Source of the DNA: Chiua virens | Lineage: Eukaryota; Basidiomycota; Agaricomycetes; Boletales; Boletaceae | Direction: 5' to 3' | DNA length: 64,000 bases | NCBI GenBank assembly: GCA_019787685.1 | Contig: JAHNUO010000006.1 | Location: 1,984,001 to 2,048,000 of the forward strand | Shown here: one piece after another, positions 1 through 12,262 of the stretch | How positions within the stretch are numbered: the first letter of the stretch is position 1 | Layout: the number at the start of each line of letters is the position of its first letter | Notes under the pieces: generated by a model | Databases searched by the model: none | The model's input: the letters and a program-made list of their open reading frames with translations, nothing else | Told to the model about the DNA's origin: nothing | Translations under genes and position numbers: made by a program

Positions 1-3000
1 CCACAGGCTCACCAAACGCCCTACTGGACACCACGACTACGCGTAATGTCTTGACAGCTCCCACTATGGACCGCGCTCGTAGCCTCCCTTCCCCTGATGC
101 CAAGACCAGCTCCTCTTCCCGATTATCGTTTTTATTCCGGCCGCTTCAGGAGTCACTTCCCTCTACCTTAACACGAATGTACGGTGCTTCGGAACCCCCC
201 GGAGGTACCGAGGATTTTACCCACATATCAAAGCGGGGTGGTACGTCGTTCGTACCCTTGGCCTCTGCACCCTTGCCTGTTACTTCCACTTCTGGTAATA
301 TTGCCGTTTCATCTTTAAATGGATTGTCAACCGATTCTTCGTTGCGGATTCATACATATCCGCCATCATCTTCTACAGGACAGATGAATTCGATATCATT
401 CCTGAGCATGGGACTAGCCGCAAGTGCACCTTGGAATGTCGCGGTACCATCGTGGCTCAAAAGTCCTCGCAAGGGCTCGAGCAGCAGCTCGAACACTACG
501 GTGTCGTCCCCAGTTCCTGAATCGAAAGACGATGGAGGCGTGCGCGAGGTCTTTGAGTCTTCGATCCCTAGACAAGGTTCCAGCGCGCCATGCGATCTCG
601 GGTATAGTGTACTGGAGACGTCCGAAACAACAGTGGATCAAGAAATGGCTGACAAGTTCAAGACCGCATTTGCCTTTGACGGCAAAGAAACGTTGCTTGG
701 ATGTAGGTGGTTCATTTCACGTTGCATCATAATTCTAACAGTGCAAAGACTTTTCGGGTTATTTATACCGACTTTTGCCAATTTTCGGGCGTTTATACAT
801 CTCTTCAAATTATTTCTGTTTCAAATCCACGGGTCCTCTGAGCACGAAGACTAGAGTATACTTTCAATAATCTCCACCTTGAGACCCGCTAATCTAATCT
901 ATAGATGATATTACCCATTCGTGACGTCCTCGCCGTGGAAGTGACCAAGGCTACTCGTTTTGGTCACCATGGCCTTACCGTTGTGATTAAAGGTCATGAA
1001 GAACTGTTTTTTGAATTTGGCTTCGAGGATAGACGACGTGCTTTCGTGGCTATTCTGGAACGTCAAATAGAAGACATCAGGAAGCGGCCGAATCCCAGCG
1101 AGGGTTCAGCACTGAGCCGAAGCAAGAGGGATGCACTTGTCTTGGAAGAATTTGAACCACGGCACTCGTTCAGCGACGATAGCGATCCTGGCCCGTCATC
1201 CGAGGCGATGTCCGAATCATTACCTGCTGTGATGTTTACGTCAGCTTCCTCGACGTTCCTAACCTTCAAGCCGAAGGAACCTCTGCATTTTACGGTTCTG
1301 ACTATCGGTACAAGGGGGGACGTTCAACCTTACCTCGCGCTCGCGAAAGGACTGATTGCGGAGGGACACCGAGTAAAAATTGCCACCCACGGAGAATTTC
1401 AGGCGTGGATTGAATCAGTAAGCATACATAATTCTTGATTGACTCACGCTTCCTGACTATCGTTGAAGCATGGAGTCGAGTTTGGTTACGTCGGTGGTGA
1501 CCCAGCGGAATTAATGCGCATTTGTGTCGAGAACGGCACGTGGACGGTTGCGTTTTGGAAAGAGTCTCTACTGAAAGTAAGCACAATGCAATTTTCGTTA
1601 CGCCTCAGCTTGATTCGAGATTTAGTTTCGTGGATGGCTCGATGATTTGCTCAAAACGTCTTGGGAAGCCTGCCAAGGGACAGATGTTCTTCTCGAGAGT
1701 CCGAGTGCAATGGGAGGATACCACATCGCTGAAGCCCTTAGGATCCCCTACTTTAGAACAATGACAATGACCTGGACGAGGACGAGGTAAGCAGCCATAT
1801 TGGTTTGATTCGACTCAACTTAGATCGAAATCAAGGGTTTATCCACATGCTTTTGCGGTGCCGGAACAAAAGGTACGAATATCTCTGCTCGGAATATGTG
1901 CAATGCTGATACTTTATTAGTTGGGAGGTAGTTATAACTACATGGTACGATCTGGTTTTCCTACCCACGGACGTCACTGAAGAATCTCATACTAGACATA
2001 TGTCATGTTCGACCAAATTTTTTGGCGTGCGATGGCCGGGCAGATCAACCGTTGGCGTCGTACTATGCTGCGCTTGGATAACACAAGCCTGGATCGTATG
2101 GAACCCCACAAGATCCCGTTCTTGTACAATTTTAGTCCTACGGTTGTCCCTCCACCCTTGGACTGGCCCGAATGGATTCGTATCACTGGCAAGTACTTTT
2201 CCACCCACTGCATCGTTCTCTTACACGAAAAACTAGGCTACTGGTTCCTTGACGATCCCGACGCCGGAGCAAAGAAATGGAATCCTCCTCAGGACCTCCT
2301 CGATTTCATCGATTCTGCTCATCAAGCTGGCAAGAAGGTGGTGTACATAGGTTTTGGCAGTATTGTGGTTCCAGACCCCAAAGCGATGACTCGCTGTGTT
2401 ATCGATGCGGTTATCCAAAGTGGTGTATATGCTATCCTTTCCAAGGGTTGGTCAGATCGGCTGTACACTAAAGGAACGGAAGTATCTCAGCCCGAGGAAC
2501 CATTTCCGAAGCAGATATACAACGTTTCGTCCATCCCGCATGACTGGTTATTCAAACGCATTGATGCCGCGTGCCACCATGGCGGAGCTGGTACTACTGG
2601 GGCCAGTTTGAGAGGTATGTCGAATGCTCATTATCATTCCAGCGACTCAGGATTGACGGTTGTGTAGCTGGAATCCCGATAGTTATTAAGCCATTCTTCG
2701 GAGATCAATTCTTCTGGGCTGACCGTGTCGAGGCACTTGGAATCGGCACCGGAGTCCGAAAGTTAACTGTCGACACCTTAAGCCAAGCACTAGTTTTGGC
2801 AACTACGGATCCAAAGCAGATCGAACGCGCGAGGCAGGTCGGGGAACAAATACGCTCCGTGAGTAATTCTAACAAAGAAATGAACTTTTTTGCTAAGCTT
2901 TGTAGGAAAATGGTGTGGCTACCGCAATCGAGGCCATATATCGTGACCTAGATTATGCTCGCTCCCTCATCAGACGACCCTCGAATAAAGCCGTAGATGT

Positions 3001-3289
3001 GGCTGAGGGAGATAGTGTTACGAAGCAAGAACAGCTTTCTGACGCCTCAATCCATTCCAGCCCCCGATCCCGCTACAATTCATTTGGTTCACAGCAGGGA
3101 AGTGAGGATTGGAGTGTCATCTCTGATGGGGAGGACAGACGATCTTCTCTTTCGTCATGGAGAAGTAATAGCAAACCGGACCGCTCGGCGACGTTGAAAC
3201 GAAATAGTCTTGCTGCTGCAGTTATGTCCGTCTTGCCTACGAATTCGACCCATCGGCGCTCTAGTTCTGCTTCTCCCGCGCAGCCATGA
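1..3289 (+). CDS. ATG26: Sterol 3-beta-glucosyltransferase (ATG26/UGT51), 5' end possibly outside window
   Basis: Transfers glucose from UDP-glucose to ergosterol at membranes; in some fungi it also has a role in pexophagy. The assembled protein has a GRAM domain (about 640-1070) followed by a GT28-type glycosyltransferase. The N-lobe begins with [20 protein letters not shown] near 1290, and the donor-binding loop [17 protein letters not shown] is near 2577-2685. Ten introns of 46-53 nt restore one frame: 703-748, 856-904, 1418-1468, 1577-1625, 1787-1835, 1873-1920, 1945-1995, 2189-2236, 2615-2667 and 2859-2905. The intron at 2189-2236 is GC-AG. The first ATG in the window is at 66, but the frame stays open to base 3. 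The first GRAM and PH domains usual in this family are not visible, so the true start is probably upstream. A Ser-rich tail follows the catalytic domain. Confidence 0.93.
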
Positions 3290-3412
3290 TCGTCTACCCA
3301 GTAATCACCATATATACACTTCTTTTCTGGTTAGAGGGGGTCCAGGGGACATTATGATAACCTTGCGTTCATACCCTAAATCTCTGTGTTATTACATTCA
3401 TAGATGTATTGT

Positions 3413-4919
3413 TCACATCGAGCTATGATCGTAATGTGATGCGAATATCCTCTTACTGAATTGCCCAAAAGTTTCGGAAGCAGAAACTTTTTGATTAACA
3501 TCAGGTTGCATGAATAATGCAAAGGTTTCTCTCGAAACTCTTTCCTGTCCCTTCCCAATGTGAACGCAGTGGGGAGTCGCCACCAGTCTCTTTTCCGTCA
3601 CAAGTTCGAGACACTCTCCAGTTTGAAATGCCAGACAATCTGACGGTATAGACACCTTGACCAGTTGGCCACCCCTTGTCCGGATATAAAGGCCGGACGT
3701 GGGTGAAGGGGAGGGGACTATTCTGGGTTCGTTATCGCCCTCCTCGCGAAGGAAGATTGCCTGTCAAAGCATTCTACGCGTCAGATTACAATCAGTGGAA
3801 CAGATGCAACGCACAGAACAAAGCCCGGTCAAAAGAGAGTTATCAAGATGAAACCCACACCAGCTGTCGATAGGCTCGTCCTCGGCAGGTACCACCGTCT
3901 CTTGTTTCGGAGGGAAATAGTGCAGTAATCTAGCTTTCGTGGTCTGGGAAGTACCGATGAGGTCTGGCAGAGGTATCGAGCTGTCTTTCAAATGCTTCGA
4001 GACTTCCATGTATAAAGAACGTTAGTAGTGCGCAATGCCCAGTTAGAGAAACTCAACCAAAAGGCTGGCAAGCCGTTGCCAGTTCACAACCAACTTGAAA
4101 GACGAACCTGAACTAGGTTCAACAGTTGCACAACTCTCAAACGTCATGTCTTACCTTCCAAGGTTCTTGAATGCTTCCTCGAAGCCTTCGACACCTTTCT
4201 CCTCGGGGCTCGGCCCTGTAGCATGTCAATGATCAGTATGCGACAGCTGTATTCGTTCACGTACATATGTTGCTGCGATAATACTCCCGGTACTGTTCTC
4301 TCAGTTCAGGAGAGACACCAGGCACGTCAACGGTCGGATTTGCGTAGTACGATCCTTTGAGTATATCTTGACCAGAGCTTCATTCCAAACACCAGGCATA
4401 TATCAGAACTCGGGATTACCTGGCTTCCCGTTCATAATTTCCTGTACCAGGTAATGTATGTGGGTAGTGGAGACCGTTCGGGGTATGATCCAGGAGTATC
4501 AAAAAGGTTCCTACCTTTCCATGTGACCATCCAAAGCTTCATAATCGCATATGCATCAACTTCAGTGATCGCTCGTAAGTTCCAAGGCTATGAATCGTGA
4601 CTTACCTATACGAGCTCCCAGGGTCGGTGTATCGTTCCTTGGTCTCCTTGGTAGGTGGGCAAACTTGTATGCATACTTGAGCAGGGATTCCCGGTATCGC
4701 TGGTAGACATCCGGGAGATCCTTGATGATAATGATCCCCAGAGCTTGTGGGTGGGACCCGAAGGCCTGTTCTGCACAAGGCGACGGTCGTATCGTCGTAT
4801 CGCATCGGGGTCATTGATGTGGATCTGTGTGCGAGTTGCTTACCGATGGAATTTTCAAGGGATAACGGCGATGACACAAGAGTGGGGTATGATATAGATA
4901 CCACGTTTGGAGTGCCCAT
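3413..4919 (-). CDS. 2-oxoglutarate/Fe(II) dioxygenase, clavaminate/isopenicillin-N-synthase-like, with apparent frameshift
   Basis: Nine exons can be joined: 4844-4919, 4606-4770, 4515-4536, 4420-4441, 4265-4366, 4155-4215, 4058-4107, 3815-4002 and 3413-3760. They give a protein of the fungal IPNS-like oxygenase family. The N-terminal half carries QALGIIIIKDLPDVYQRYRE, FGWSHGKE and LKGSYYANP. The jelly-roll core carries the Fe ligands H and D in WCGFHLDNSLLTGL, the distal H in LVATPHCVHIG, and an Arg in SRETFALFMQP. Within exon 2, near 4648-4651, the conserved reading moves by one base between the FAHLP and KETKERYTDP segments, and no intron fits there. This is either a one-base deletion in the assembly or a real lesion. 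All catalytic residues are downstream and intact. The substrate is unknown. The gene converges on ATG26 with a 123-bp gap. Confidence 0.78.
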
Positions 4920-5254
4920 TATTGCGCTTGGTAACTGTAGGTGGCGGTTAAGAGAGTGGATGGAACGAACGAGTCTTCTTGCCATTAGCACCGCACTAGT
5001 AGTAGGTGGTACTATTGCCAGCGATCGGCAGTACTCACGGCCCCTTGATCAGGCCTTAGGCCCGAACCTGAGTCTGGGAGAAAGTCCGAGAACCTAACCA
5101 CTACTGTACTACTAGAGGCGAGCACGCTCATGAGCGTACTGGGAAACATCATTTGAGTTGCACGCAAACTAGCTAATGTCCGCAGTGAACAAGAAATCCA
5201 GGAACAAGTATCAAATAAAAATACGTAGTTCAACTAAAGTTCAACCAGTTGATA
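4920..5254. other. Intergenic, upstream of the oxygenase gene
   Basis: 335 bp between the start of the oxygenase gene and the stop of RIC1, both on the minus strand. It should hold the oxygenase promoter. I see no open coding segment or repeat. Confidence 0.6.
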
Positions 5255-8200
5255 TCATGCCTTGGACTCGGACACCGAGTCCTGTTCTGGTCTTTCAAAG
5301 ACATTTGTATGGACCAACGCTTGCCTGAGCGCCGTTCCAGAATCATCAATTGAGTGTAAGAAACGCAAGATTTCATGAGAGAGCTGCCAGTCTCGTGCAT
5401 CGACAGCACTCTGCAAGAGTCGAATGGCGTCCTTGTTGTTTTCCTCCCGCTGCTCGAGATTGTGCAGCACGAGCAAATAAGATGCCGCCGTTTTTAGTCG
5501 ACCAGAATTGAGGCATAGCTGACAAGTGTGTCGTGTCGTTGGTTCGGAAACACGTGAGAGAAGTGAGGGAAACGCACCTCGAACAAACCTTTTGGATCAC
5601 CAACAACGTCAAAGAGCCGTTTCCATCTCGTGACCTCCGTTTTCCGAGCGCAGCCGACCACAACATCTAATGCGACATCAAAATGATCAAGGAATTCTAC
5701 TACTGATGGCAATGCTTTGGTTGCTGTGTTTGGTGTACCATTTTCGCCATCCGTTGCGACCTCCGAATCTGCTACGGTATGGAGAAGGATCTCGAGACCG
5801 TGAGCAAAGAACACGAGGTGTTGATAACTGGTAGCAAATTGAACAGCATCTCGTACTTGTCCAGCTTCCAGGTAATGCCGCAAAACATGATGGAGGAACA
5901 GGTGGGACTGTAGAGGTTATGTTAGCCTTTGACGGCAGGGAGAGGGTGGCCCACGTACGCTAGTCGCGTGTCGGAACATCACAAATGGCAGGTTTGTCCG
6001 AGTAACCGATTCATGCTCTGCACCGATAATGATTCCTTTGTCCATGAGTACCGCTAGACAAGCTGTGAACATCAACAAATAATAACCAGACGAAGAAACT
6101 TACATAAAGGATAAAAATCCAGTGGGATGTTGACACTCTCCTTCACGCTCCGAGGTGTCTCATTCGGAGATGAAGACGATTCAATAGCAAGGGCATTCAG
6201 CCAGACCCGTATACCCTTCCCGTCATATCCCCAAAGGGAGTTCTCCAGCGTCCCGATACCGCGAAGGTGTATCCAGCAAAACTCGATGCGATCTGCAAAG
6301 ATCTGCATGTCGTACTTGACTTCTTGGCTGCCGCACTATTATTCCATTAATGCGATGTAGACAAGAGGGATTTATCCGAGGGACGACAGCCCACCTTCCT
6401 TGGTCGCAGCAATACCAATTGTCCACCAACCATCATTAATACAGTGGCAACCGCAAGATCATCAACAGGATCACCGAGGTCTACGTGTTGTCAACAGGGG
6501 TACTCTCTTGTAAACGAGGACCACTCACGCTTTTGAACATTAGGAATCATCCAGCTCAACACCCTAACCGCAGAGGGTACAGCGATGATTCCACTAAAAG
6601 TTATACTCCCACATAAGTGTAACTTGATCGAATCCGTGGTCGGAATAATCAGGTAATGACTCAACATATTGTCGGCAGTGTAGACCAACAATGAATTGTC
6701 CACAAGGGATAGAATGATAACAGGTGACGAAATCATCTCCCGATGGAGGACATTCTGATTATTCAACTCCGAGTCCCGGGAATATAGACGTATCTGTCCG
6801 AGGCGTTAATAATTTGAATTCTGTACCATAATCAAGACAGACCGTGAACTGACCTGGTATGACTTTGACACTTCGACCGCTGCAATGAGAACATGATGGA
6901 ACCACAGCAGGCCTCCTTTCACGGCGAACGCCTGCTTCCTGGGCCATGTTAGAGAATAATTTCCATCGCCCGGAGGTTGAGCTGTAGTGGATCAATCCAC
7001 GGCGACCGGCGACCGCTACCAATCGACCATCGCTACTGATTGCGGAGTATCTGATTGGCCAGTTAGATGCCAGATATTGTTGAGGAATCTGCAAATAGTA
7101 CACAAAGATAGTCAAATATTGGATAAGAGAATCCAACGAATTGTCTTGCCTTTATGTGCTGCCAAACATCGGACTCTGGGTTAATAATGCTCATATCTGG
7201 CTGGTCTGCTCCACGGTAAACAAGGGCACGGTCATCCATTTGAAGAAATGCATAACGAGTGTTGTCCTGATCGAATTCAATAAGTGAGTTCACGTTAGAG
7301 GGGTATCACAAACCGGGGTATGCTGGCATGTTGTAGCGCTCTTCGCGAATGGCAAGATGAATATCTGATCATCTCGTTCTGACAAGTCCAAATCCCAGTT
7401 GAAAGACCACCACAAAAATGAGCGCGGAGACTCACTATTTGGACTTGACCGAGCAAGTACCACTAGCTCGAAATTACCAGGTGCCCAGAACTAATCACCA
7501 TCGCGCGTGGAATTGAATAAACAAGACTTCCGAAAGGACAGAAGCGGCTTACGAGATCCTTGACTCCATGCATGAATGCGTCTTGGAATCTTCCGCTATC
7601 AACCCTATCATCAACTCCGAATCCAGACGCGAGGCATCGCCCTCCAACACTCAAAGTCGCCCATCCGCACTCCCAACCTACTGCGAGAACATACCCATCT
7701 GAACTCCACTCCATGGCGCATACTTGTCCACGTGGATGGTTATTCGGATTTGGGACGTCTATAATTTGAGGTTTGGGCGTAGGGCCCTCAGGCGACGGAA
7801 AGGCGGTGAACTCGATGGATCCACTGACAATGTTGGAAAAATGAGTTTGTAATACAATGTCGTCACAAGAACGCACCTGTATGTCCCAACAGCAACCAAA
7901 GAGAACCTTGCATTGACGGCTACCTCTACGGCTCGGCGGGATTCCTCATAGACAGGACCTCCAGTATTGGATCCGTTACTCTCGATAAGTCGAGACTTCT
8001 GCACCCACCGAGGAATCTCGAAATTATGGATGCAAGTCCCTTGCCAATGATGTTCATTCTGTGATGAACTATCCAAAGAGAAACCCCTGTCTTCCCTCCC
8101 CTCGTTCTTTGCGCCCTTCAAACAACAGTGATATTTAGCATATGACTGTCACGACAATCTGATTTCAGGCTCACACCATTGCCAAGTTCTTCATCATCTT

Positions 8201-9186
8201 GGTCACTTGCCGGGTCGTCTGTTTCTGAACTTTCCCGTAGGCGCACAAAGTAAGCTCTTCCATCTGATGTTATCCATGTCTCTACTCCGGAAGTTGAGTG
8301 CAAGATCTTCGTGATAGTGACTGTCGACACGAATCAACCTTACACAGTCATGACATCGTGTGACCATACAGGGATGCACGTACCATCGCTGTCCACCAGC
8401 CACGGTAGCTCGTGGTCATTCAAAACCCATGTATCGTATCCGAGAAGTGATCTGCGGGAAAGGTCGTTCTCATCATCTGCATCGTCGTATGAGGGCCATG
8501 GGATACGCTGGATGGCTGGTGGAGAACTGGTAGAAAAAGCCAAGTGGTCTTTGCGTGGGGAAACACTGTCCGAGGTGGACAGGCGTTAAATAAAGTCTGA
8601 CCTCGCAAGAAGCAAGAACAAGGAATATTTACCTGAGGACTTGTCCTTCCGCACGTATGACACCTTCGAATGCGAGACTGAGTGCTTGAAGCGGGAGTCC
8701 TTCGCCTGGGCCCGCAAGGAAGTTACGCTGGACACCCGTTGGGATATCAGGTGGCCGATATACCGCAGCCTCGGGTAGGTGATCGACCGTCACCAACACG
8801 AGATATGAGAATGTGGTCTGGAATGTGTCATAATGAGAACGGAGCAGGAGTGTCGTAATGAACGGAACCCACTTGAATGACGATTCTGGTACCATCTGGG
8901 GACCATGTCACGGCGACGTTGTCACCATGTTCTACAAGAGAGGTCTCAGACCTTGCCAGATATGCCAAAGGTACAGACGGCTGCCGGAAGGGTTTTCAGG
9001 ATGCATGCACTTGGGAACGAGTATGGAACGTACCCGGAGACGCCAGACTGTGATTGCACGTTGAGTGAGGGCACAGAAAAGAGACTTGCGCGGACTTGGC
9101 TCCAAGGCGAGTACGCTGTCGAGCGGTACATTTGGCAGGGCAGGGACACTTGAAAGCTGCCTTGCTGCAGATGTCGGAAAGTACAT
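5255..9186 (-). CDS. RIC1: RIC1, subunit of the Ric1-Rgp1 guanine nucleotide exchange factor for Ypt6/Rab6
   Basis: Membrane-trafficking factor that acts with Rgp1 at the Golgi to activate the Rab6-type GTPase Ypt6. The start at 9186 gives [13 protein letters not shown], followed by [19 protein letters not shown], the beginning of the WD-like N-terminal half. Further signatures on the minus strand are [10 protein letters not shown] (about 8890), [15 protein letters not shown] (about 8700), [19 protein letters not shown] (about 7700) and [20 protein letters not shown] (about 7020). The C-terminal RIC1 domain shows [47 protein letters not shown] and [15 protein letters not shown]. The last exon ends at the stop at 5255-5257. 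Many short introns divide the gene and I did not fix every border. Confidence 0.93.
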
Positions 9187-9506
9187 TCCACAAAGTTGAC
9201 AAAGGCGGAACAGAACGTGGCGGTACCAAAGGAACGGATTTTTGATGGATTACTTGCAGATCTCTCAGCTAAAGATATCAGTTACTACTACCGCAACAAA
9301 TATGGCCGCCGTTTATGAGAACGAGACAGCATGACACGGAGGCGGAACGGAAGGCCTCCAAGTTCGCTAACACTCAGAAAATGGTTGATTGTGGTATTAC
9401 GTTTGGTGATGATACAGAGTTGAGTTGAGTTCTCGAGAGAATAAGACAGCAATACGGTCAAGTCCGAGTTAAATATACAGTAGCAAGTAGAAGTAATTCC
9501 CGACGG
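9187..9506. other. Intergenic between UPS1 and RIC1
   Basis: 320 bp between the UPS1 stop and the RIC1 start. It presumably carries the RIC1 promoter. No repeat or coding segment was recognised. Confidence 0.5.
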
Positions 9507-10352
9507 TCAGTTACCCGTTCCCCAAACCCTGCTGAGCCATCTGTTGTTTTGTGAAGTCGGGACATGGTTGTTGTCTGGCTTATGACCAGTGTCGATGCCT
9601 GTGGAAGATGGCACGGAAGACTCCGGAGCAAGAAACGACATGTCGGAGCGAATGTTTGAGATGTATGACCCAAACGCCATGGGCTGGAGACGGGCTTGGC
9701 GGATAAGATCCATCATGAGGGAGACGCCCTGGCGAGACTAAGACGGGCGTCAGTGAATGCAGGAATGATAGAGAGAGTGCAGCTTGCCCTCTGGACATGT
9801 GCTTTGAAACGAGCCAAGCCATGGCTCTCAATTCTCTTGGTCAACCCCCAACCGAATTTTGATGTGATATAGGCCTCGGTGGTCTGCACTGTTCTCCTGT
9901 TGGGAATATAGAAGAGGTGTAAGGGTGGAGATAGAGTAAGGGGACGGACCCGTCTTGGGACTGATGGAAGAGCTGGGTCTCTTCGATTTGCATGACCTTG
10001 ACATGGTCCAGGTTTTTGGTGCGGCATCTGACGACCTTTCCGAAAGGGTCTACTTCGCTCTCCTCGATGACCCAGGAATCTGTCCGGGAGATGATGCCCT
10101 GAGGGGCCCACCTTGGGAGAGACCCTCGCTTGAGGATGAGCCTGGTTGTGAGGAGTGAGCCGGCGTCGGTCTGTCTGCGGTCTACGACGTCGCAAGAGAT
10201 GACGTGAGAGGCATATGGATTTGGGTAGCGAAGAAAGAAGGCGAGAGAGACGATTGACCAGGGATCGCTGACAACTAATGAGCACGAATACACAAGTAAG
10301 ATAATAAAGAAGAGACTTACTCGTACACAAACGATTGCGAAAAGAACTTCAT
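9507..10352 (-). CDS. UPS1: UPS1-type PRELI/MSF1-domain phospholipid transfer protein of mitochondria
   Basis: Ups1 with Mdm35 carries phosphatidic acid across the mitochondrial intermembrane space for cardiolipin synthesis. Four exons (10321-10352, 9950-10267, 9788-9896, 9507-9737) total 690 nt, giving 229 residues. The N-terminus MKFFSQSFVYDDPWSIVSLA runs into AFFLRYPNPYASHVIS, then LTTRLILKRGSLPRWAP, VIEESEVDPFGK, RTKNLDHVKVM and the C-terminal helix FGWGLTKRIESHGLARFKAH. This order matches the PRELI domain throughout. The third intron (9738-9787) uses a GC donor (AGG|GCAAGC); joining it at 9737 yields VQRSRQGVSLMMDL, as expected for the family. The ~55-residue tail after the domain is low complexity. 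Its stop codon and the MBL-fold gene upstream suggest an independent transcription unit, with 88 bp separating the two genes. Confidence 0.93.
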
Positions 10353-10440
10353 AGCGGACGACGACCCCTGCGACAATGAAAGACGATCCCAATGTCATTT
10401 CTCTCCTCTCTATCAAGGTCACGTGATAATATATAGCGAG

Positions 10441-11935
10441 TCACGTGTCAATGTACGTCTCGTCCCATACCCGTCCGTCTCGGCAGACAACGACCCGCAG
10501 CCCATCATGCCCGGGTCGTACCCAGTGCACTTCCCCCTCCAGTCCCCCTCTCATCAGCTCTACTCCTCGCCGAACTGTATCGTTCTCCAATCCCTCCGTC
10601 GCCCATGACCCCACTCGCTCTCCGATCCTCGTGTATTCCTCATGCGACACATCGTGGTTGAACCCAGTCATGTAGCTCCTCTTTGCCCTGATCCTGCGTA
10701 TCGTTGCAGCCGCCTCTCCAATCCCCATGTGTGACATGTGCCCGCGGAGCCGTAGACAGTCTATCACAAGCACCGCTTTCTGTCCCCCCTGAATAACCGG
10801 CCACGTGTCGTCTGGGATCAGCGACACATCCGACATATACACGATCGCATCTTGTACAAGGAACCCGAAACAAAAGTATGGGTGAACCCCTGCGATCATG
10901 TCGTCCGCTGCACTTCGAGTCACCGATGAACCACCCGGTACTGGATGCGTAGCGAACGGCGTCGGTGTGAACGCCTGCGGACTGGGCGTAAACAGGCGTC
11001 CATGTTGTACTTGATGGATGATCGAGTCCAATCAACATGCATTCAGCTGCACCACACGTTTCATCGCTCACATAAAAAAGGCGTAATCCGTATGCCGGTA
11101 TCCTCGATCTCGAACGGAATCTTATCCTCTATAATGTGCCACTTGAACTCGGGAACCTGCCCACCTTAGTCCATCAGTCCAGTCGAAAGACACAAGATTT
11201 AGAGAACTAACATCACCTCCTCCCGAAGCGAATTCTTTTGCCACGAGATACGGAAATGCCCTTTGAACTCCTCTAAGTGTGTCTTGTGAAAGATAGACAT
11301 CTATATGCTTCTGTATCGCGCCTCCCAAGGTCCATCCTGTTGGGTTCCCGCCTCATTCTGGTGAACAACACGGAAGGCCAGGGAAGCGGTAATTACCCCG
11401 CAGATCATCTAGCCCGTTCATTGCTAAATCAACAAATATGAGCCATGCTCGCGATTCCCCCGTGAAATCGAGCAGGCTTACCATCGGCATGTGCATGAGT
11501 GATAAGAACAGCATCAATCTCTCGCAATTCATATTTTGGAAACCATTCTATAGCAGCTGCGTGGAAGTTCTTGCCAACGTCTATCACCAGCGTGCTATTG
11601 CAAGTACTAGTAGCCAGTGGCTCAGGCTCTGTAAGGTAAAGAAATACTCACGTTTTTTTCCCATCTTTCGCGGTCACCCGAACCACAGCTGACGTATTCC
11701 GTCTGATATTCTTCTTCCCCTCCGGAGTGAGCGTCGAGAGGCAAGTTCTACAAGGTTTTTTACTCGCTGGTGCCGTCAAGCAATGCAGGTTTGGTATCGA
11801 GGACGATGTGCCCGTCCCAAGGAAAATGAGTTCGATCTGTTGGTCAGTGCTATCCTTCGTTGACGGTAGGGATATTGCCTCTCCATCTGCGCTGGAAACG
11901 TCTCCGTTTGGGACTTCTATGGACGCAGGTGGCAT
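10441..11935 (-). CDS. Metallo-beta-lactamase-fold hydrolase, PhnP-like
   Basis: The protein begins [15 protein letters not shown] at 11935. It shows the start of an MBL fold ([17 protein letters not shown]), a CRTC pair, and RRNTSAVVR. After introns it reads [19 protein letters not shown], then the metal motif [17 protein letters not shown] (about 11440-11500, split by an intron at the Asp). It ends with [19 protein letters not shown] and [10 protein letters not shown]. This order resembles PhnP-type cyclic phosphodiesterases and fungal Zn-dependent hydrolases. The metal ligands HxHxD and later His/Asp residues are present, so it should be active. The final exon (from about 11020 to 10441) is long, with a less conserved C-terminal extension. 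The substrate cannot be inferred from the sequence. Confidence 0.88.
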
Positions 11936-12262
11936 GTATGGTATTCAGTTTAAGAACCTAGCGAGATCGAATGGGGTCGACGCCTGATGGGACGGGGAGG
12001 GTTCGAGTTGACGCGCCCGTTTGCGACTTCACTACGATTTCAAACTCTAGGTTCATTAGGACGTGATATTTCTGGACCCGCAAGGTCCAGGCCTCAGATC
12101 CGGTAGTTAGCTTACGTGTCCAGCTAGTCCCTCATGAACCTTCTTTAGACTTCCTTCCTTCGATCACGATCTTATTTAAACATTATCGTAAACACATGAT
12201 ACAAATTTGCCCTGTAACATGCAGAAGCAACGCGTGAATCGGCGGGGTGATATACTCGTGGT
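11936..12262. other. Intergenic between the MBL-fold gene and DRG1
   Basis: 327 bp between the stop of DRG1 and the start of the MBL-fold gene. It presumably contains the latter's promoter. No coding segment or repeat was seen. Confidence 0.5.

Noticed and set aside
3676..3873. Short plus-strand open frame in the oxygenase gene
   Set aside because: It is antisense to conserved exons 8 and 9 of the oxygenase.
3413..4919. Oxygenase gene as part of a secondary-metabolite cluster
   Set aside because: Neighbours are housekeeping genes (ATG26, RIC1). There is no backbone enzyme, P450 or dedicated transporter nearby.
9713..10330. 205-codon minus-strand open frame
   Set aside because: It is an alternative frame of the UPS1 exons; the true frame gives the PRELI domain.
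11990..12010. GGGTTCGAGTTGACGCG, resembling a B box
   Set aside because: No A box or cloverleaf can be formed with the surrounding sequence.
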